Shown: positions 22,313-24,206 of the stretch, in pieces | Layout of the letters: each line of letters starts with the position of its first letter | Numbering within the stretch: the stretch's first letter is position 1 | DNA from: Scatosoma sp045654025 | GTDB taxonomy: Bacteria; Bacillota; Clostridia; Christensenellales; Borkfalkiaceae | DNA length: 24,206 nucleotides | Reading direction: 5' to 3' | Assembly (NCBI GenBank): GCA_045654025.1 | Contig: JAZOMO010000011.1 | Location: forward strand, 1 to 24,206 | Program-made: the position numbers and the translations under genes | The notes under the pieces: generated by a model | The model's database searches: none | The model's input: the letters and a program-made list of their open reading frames with translations, nothing else | Told to the model about the DNA's origin: nothing

Positions 22313-22976
22313 AGTCTCTTTCTCCAAAAATCGTCGAGCCTACCCTTATCATATTGCTGCCGTGTTCGATACACAAGCGATAGTCGCCACTCATGCCCAT
22401 CGATAAATACTCGATTGCCTCGTCCTCAGAACGGGCTTTTTCGAAAATTTCACGCATTTTATCCGCAAGAGAGGCAAGCAAGCCCTCGTCCTCGCTGTGA
22501 GGCAACATCGCCATAAAGCCACGCACGCGTACGCCCTGCATTCCCTTTATCTTCTCATACGCCTCGCGCGCTTTTTCAATGGGGAACCCACCTTTCGTCG
22601 CTTCGTCGCCTGCGTTGATTTGCACCAAGACGTCAGAAACTACACCGCGCTGAACAGACAAGCGCGCAATCTCAGTGGCAAGCTCGTACCGATCGCACGA
22701 ATGAAACAGGTCGATTTTGCCAACAAGGTATTTTACCTTGTTCGTCTGCAGATGCCCGATGAAGTGCTGTGGACAGGCAAGCAAGCGTTCCGTCTTATCC
22801 CGAAACTCCTGCACACGGTTTTCCGCAACGGCGTCTACCCCTGCGGAAATTGCGGCGTTAATCGCCTCTGCGGTCTGCATTTTCGTTGCAGCTACCAGAA
22901 AAACACGCTCGCCAAAAGCGTTGCCCTTTTTCAATTCTTCCCGTAAATTTTTTACTTTTTCAATAATTGCTTCCAT
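22299..22976 (-). CDS. yggS: YggS/PLPBP family pyridoxal-phosphate homeostasis protein
   Basis: 225 residues, the family norm. Cytosolic PLP-binding protein involved in vitamin B6 and amino-acid homeostasis, without a proven enzymatic activity. The PLP lysine is Lys32 in LVAATKMQ. Other signatures are GENRVQE-like AENRVQEF, FIGHLQTNK, and LSMGMSGDY followed by the phosphate-binding IRVGSTIFGER near the C-terminus. AGAGG lies six bases before the ATG. First gene of a three-gene overlapping operon with the papain-fold enzyme and the SDR. In many Firmicutes it neighbours sepF/ylm division genes; here it does not. Confidence 0.95.
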   Translation of the reverse strand: MEAIIEKVKNLREELKKGNAFGERVFLVAATKMQTAEAINAAISAGVDAVAENRVQEFRDKTERLLACPQHFIGHLQTNKVKYLVGKIDLFHSCDRYELATEIARLSVQRGVVSDVLVQINAGDEATKGGFPIEKAREAYEKIKGMQGVRVRGFMAMLPHSEDEGLLASLADKMREIFEKARSEDEAIEYLSMGMSGDYRLCIEHGSNMIRVGSTIFGERDYGKA

Positions 22977-22994
22977 GCTCGTCCTCTCACTATT

Positions 22995-23024
22995 ATTCTA
23001 CCACCCCTCGCCCCGTTTTGTCAA
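22995..23024 (-). promoter_or_regulatory. sigma-A promoter of the yggS operon
   Basis: On the minus strand TTGACA (23019-23024) is exact consensus and TAGAAT (22995-23000) follows 18 bases later. The leader is short, with AGAGG before the ATG. Confidence 0.7.
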
Positions 23025-23081
23025 TGGTATGTAACGTCCAAAAAAAGTTTATTTTTTTATAAAAAACTTTCCTCTTTCTAC

Positions 23082-23110
23082 TTGCTTTTTCTAAATAAGG
23101 GTGCTATAAT
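23082..23110 (+). promoter_or_regulatory. sigma-A promoter of the lysR gene
   Basis: TTGCTT (23082-23087) and TATAAT (23105-23110) with exactly 17 bases between. The predicted start lies around 23117. Confidence 0.75.
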
Positions 23111-23118
23111 GTAAATAA

Positions 23119-23144
23119 TTGATAATTTCGATGGGAATAATCAA
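23119..23144. promoter_or_regulatory. candidate operator: dyad in the lysR leader
   Basis: TTGATAAT (23119-23126) and ATAATCAA (23137-23144) form an inverted repeat matching at seven of eight positions, with a 10-base gap. It lies just downstream of the predicted lysR transcription start, a suitable place for autorepression by a LysR-type protein. No binding evidence. Confidence 0.4.
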
Positions 23145-23173
23145 AAATTTTAATTATTGGGAATACATAAACA

Positions 23174-24016
23174 ATGAACAGCGAAGAATTAAAAACATTT
23201 ATATTCCTTTCCAAGGTGAAAAATTTCACGCTGGCGGCAGAACAGTTGTCCGTGGCACAGTCCACCGTCACCAACCGTATCAGCGAATTGGAAAAGGAAG
23301 TAGGGAAAAAGCTTTTCCACAGACGTTCTAAAACCGTTACACTGACGGACGAAGGTGAAATCTTCCTCTCCTTTGCGGAAAGAATTTTGGAGCTGGAAAG
23401 CTCCTCCATCGAAGAGATGAACGCCGTTTCCTCCAACCGTAAAAAATTCTCCATCGGCGCAATCAACGCCACCTACGAGGTGTACGTAAAACCGTTGGTG
23501 GACCGCTGTATGACTAGCAGCAACGACACCTCCATCAAGGTGATGCTTGGACATTCGTTAGATATGATTCAAGCCTTGCAGGACCATATCCTTGATATGG
23601 TATTCTCCGCAGTACCCTTAAAGCGCACCGGCTACGCCTGCGACGTTTACGACGTTGACCGCGTTGCCCTCGTTTGTGCCAAAGGCAAAAACGCTTTCCC
23701 TGAAGGTATCACCAAGGATCAGTTGTCCCGCATCCCCTATCTGATGTGCGACCTCACGCTGTCCGATGCAGGCGTGTACATCCGCTCGCTGTTCCCGAAA
23801 AACCACGTCTTCCATTTGGAAGTAGATAACACCTCAAAGCTGTTCCCCTATATCGAGCAAGGCTTGGGCTACGCCTTCCTTCCCTATAAGCTGGTTGAAC
23901 CGCAAATCAAAGCAGGCATCTTTGAGGAGGTTTCTTTGAAGGATTTTGCCTCCCCGAAGATTACCACCTATCTCATCTATCGTCAGAATTACGACGTGTC
24001 CTTGTTTACAAAATAA
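23174..24016 (+). CDS. LysR-family transcriptional regulator
   Basis: 280 residues. The N-terminal winged helix-turn-helix (residues 1-60) has the LysR pattern: ELKTFIFLSKVKNFTLAAEQLSVAQSTVTNRISELEKEVGKKLFHRRSKTVTLTDEGE. The linker helix and a periplasmic-binding-protein-like effector domain follow (about 90-275). Effector and targets unknown; the divergent yggS operon is the obvious candidate by position, with about 200 bases between the two starts. No strong Shine-Dalgarno precedes the ATG (GGGA at 12 bases). A clean terminator follows the gene. Confidence 0.95.
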   Translation: MNSEELKTFIFLSKVKNFTLAAEQLSVAQSTVTNRISELEKEVGKKLFHRRSKTVTLTDEGEIFLSFAERILELESSSIEEMNAVSSNRKKFSIGAINATYEVYVKPLVDRCMTSSNDTSIKVMLGHSLDMIQALQDHILDMVFSAVPLKRTGYACDVYDVDRVALVCAKGKNAFPEGITKDQLSRIPYLMCDLTLSDAGVYIRSLFPKNHVFHLEVDNTSKLFPYIEQGLGYAFLPYKLVEPQIKAGIFEEVSLKDFASPKITTYLIYRQNYDVSLFTK

Positions 24017-24029
24017 CGAAGCCTATTTT

Positions 24030-24059
24030 AAAAGCCAACCCTATTGGGTTGGCTTTTTT
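24030..24059 (+). terminator. intrinsic terminator of the lysR gene
   Basis: AAAAGCCAACCC - TATT - GGGTTGGCTTTT (from 24030) is a perfect 12-pair stem followed by more Ts. Confidence 0.92.
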
Positions 24060-24067
24060 GTCTATCT

Positions 24068-24206
24068 GGTGAATTATACTATCAAGTGCAACACCTGACA
24101 AAAAAAGACAGTTCATATAAATCTATGTTATAATAAGTTTACCACAACAAAAAATAACAAGGAGAAATATATGAACTGCTACCATCATTTTACCATAGAA
24201 GAAAGA
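24068..24206 (+). mobile_element. left end of an IS30-family insertion sequence (truncated by the window edge)
   Basis: The transposase start at 24171 marks an insertion sequence entering from the right. Its left terminal repeat is not defined here because the right end is outside the window. By analogy with IS30 elements it probably begins between the lysR terminator and the stretch ATCAAGTGCAACACCTGACA at 24081-24100. It inserted just after the lysR terminator, so no gene is visibly broken. A TATAAT at 24129-24134 could serve the transposase. Confidence 0.55.
24171..24206 (+). CDS. IS30-family transposase, N-terminal 12 residues
   Basis: AAGGAG (24159-24164) lies six bases before an ATG encoding MNCYHHFTIEER, then the window ends. 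The H-x-T-x-E-E-R pattern at the very start is the opening of the helix-turn-helix of IS30-family transposases. The call rests on only 12 residues plus the expected ribosome binding site, so it is probable rather than certain. Confidence 0.65.
   Translation, partial: MNCYHHFTIEER

Overview
This window looks like a chromosomal segment from an uncultured or gut-type member of the Clostridia (Firmicutes/Bacillota). The evidence is a yabP-yabQ-divIC sporulation/division block, AGGAGG-type ribosome binding sites, sigma-A promoters with TTGACA/TATAAT spacing, and U-tailed hairpin terminators. Most of it is ordinary housekeeping content in short, tightly packed operons, mainly on the minus strand. 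A small accessory patch sits in the middle (about 15.4-16.6 kb) and an insertion sequence begins at the right edge.

Layout, left to right. (1) 1-303: the first codons of a minus-strand gene starting MPT (possibly rpsL), with a near-perfect promoter and a structured ~150-nt leader. (2) 304-2925: valS, transcribed leftward. Divergent from it at 3.1-5.7 kb is a complete three-gene ABC importer of the nitrate/sulfonate/thiamine-precursor type (lipoprotein, ATPase, permease), closed by a bidirectional terminator. (3) 5.7-10.9 kb: a minus-strand run ttcA-yabP-yabQ-divIC-ppx-M50 metalloprotease-malQ with overlapping or nearly touching ends. (4) 11-14.5 kb: a RecD/Dda-like helicase, a small secreted protein, a CmpB-family membrane protein and a NahK-like sugar kinase. 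(5) 14.6-16.6 kb: a YihY/BrkB membrane protein, a 138-residue protein with 17 cysteines, a four-helix-bundle (S23/IVS-type) protein, and a dense array of six short hairpins. (6) 16.6-19.8 kb: guaA (synthetase half only), guaB and a membrane-anchored helical protein. (7) 19.9-24.0 kb: an unknown lipoprotein, the minus-strand trio yggS - YiiX-like papain-fold enzyme - SDR oxidoreductase, and a LysR regulator. (8) 24.07-24.2 kb: left end and first 12 codons of an IS30-family transposase.

Functional links: guaB and guaA are the two consecutive steps IMP to XMP to GMP. The ABC genes form one transporter. yabP/yabQ/divIC are spore-cortex and division genes, preceded by a possible sigma-E promoter. 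Most other neighbours have no obvious shared pathway.

The parts most worth a second look are the hairpin array beside the S23-type gene, the cysteine-rich repetitive protein, the GMP synthase with no amidotransferase domain, three genes whose promoters leave essentially no leader or Shine-Dalgarno, and the structured leader at the left edge. No tRNA, rRNA, CRISPR array or known riboswitch was seen. Coordinates were counted by hand and assignments come from motif recognition, without database searches.
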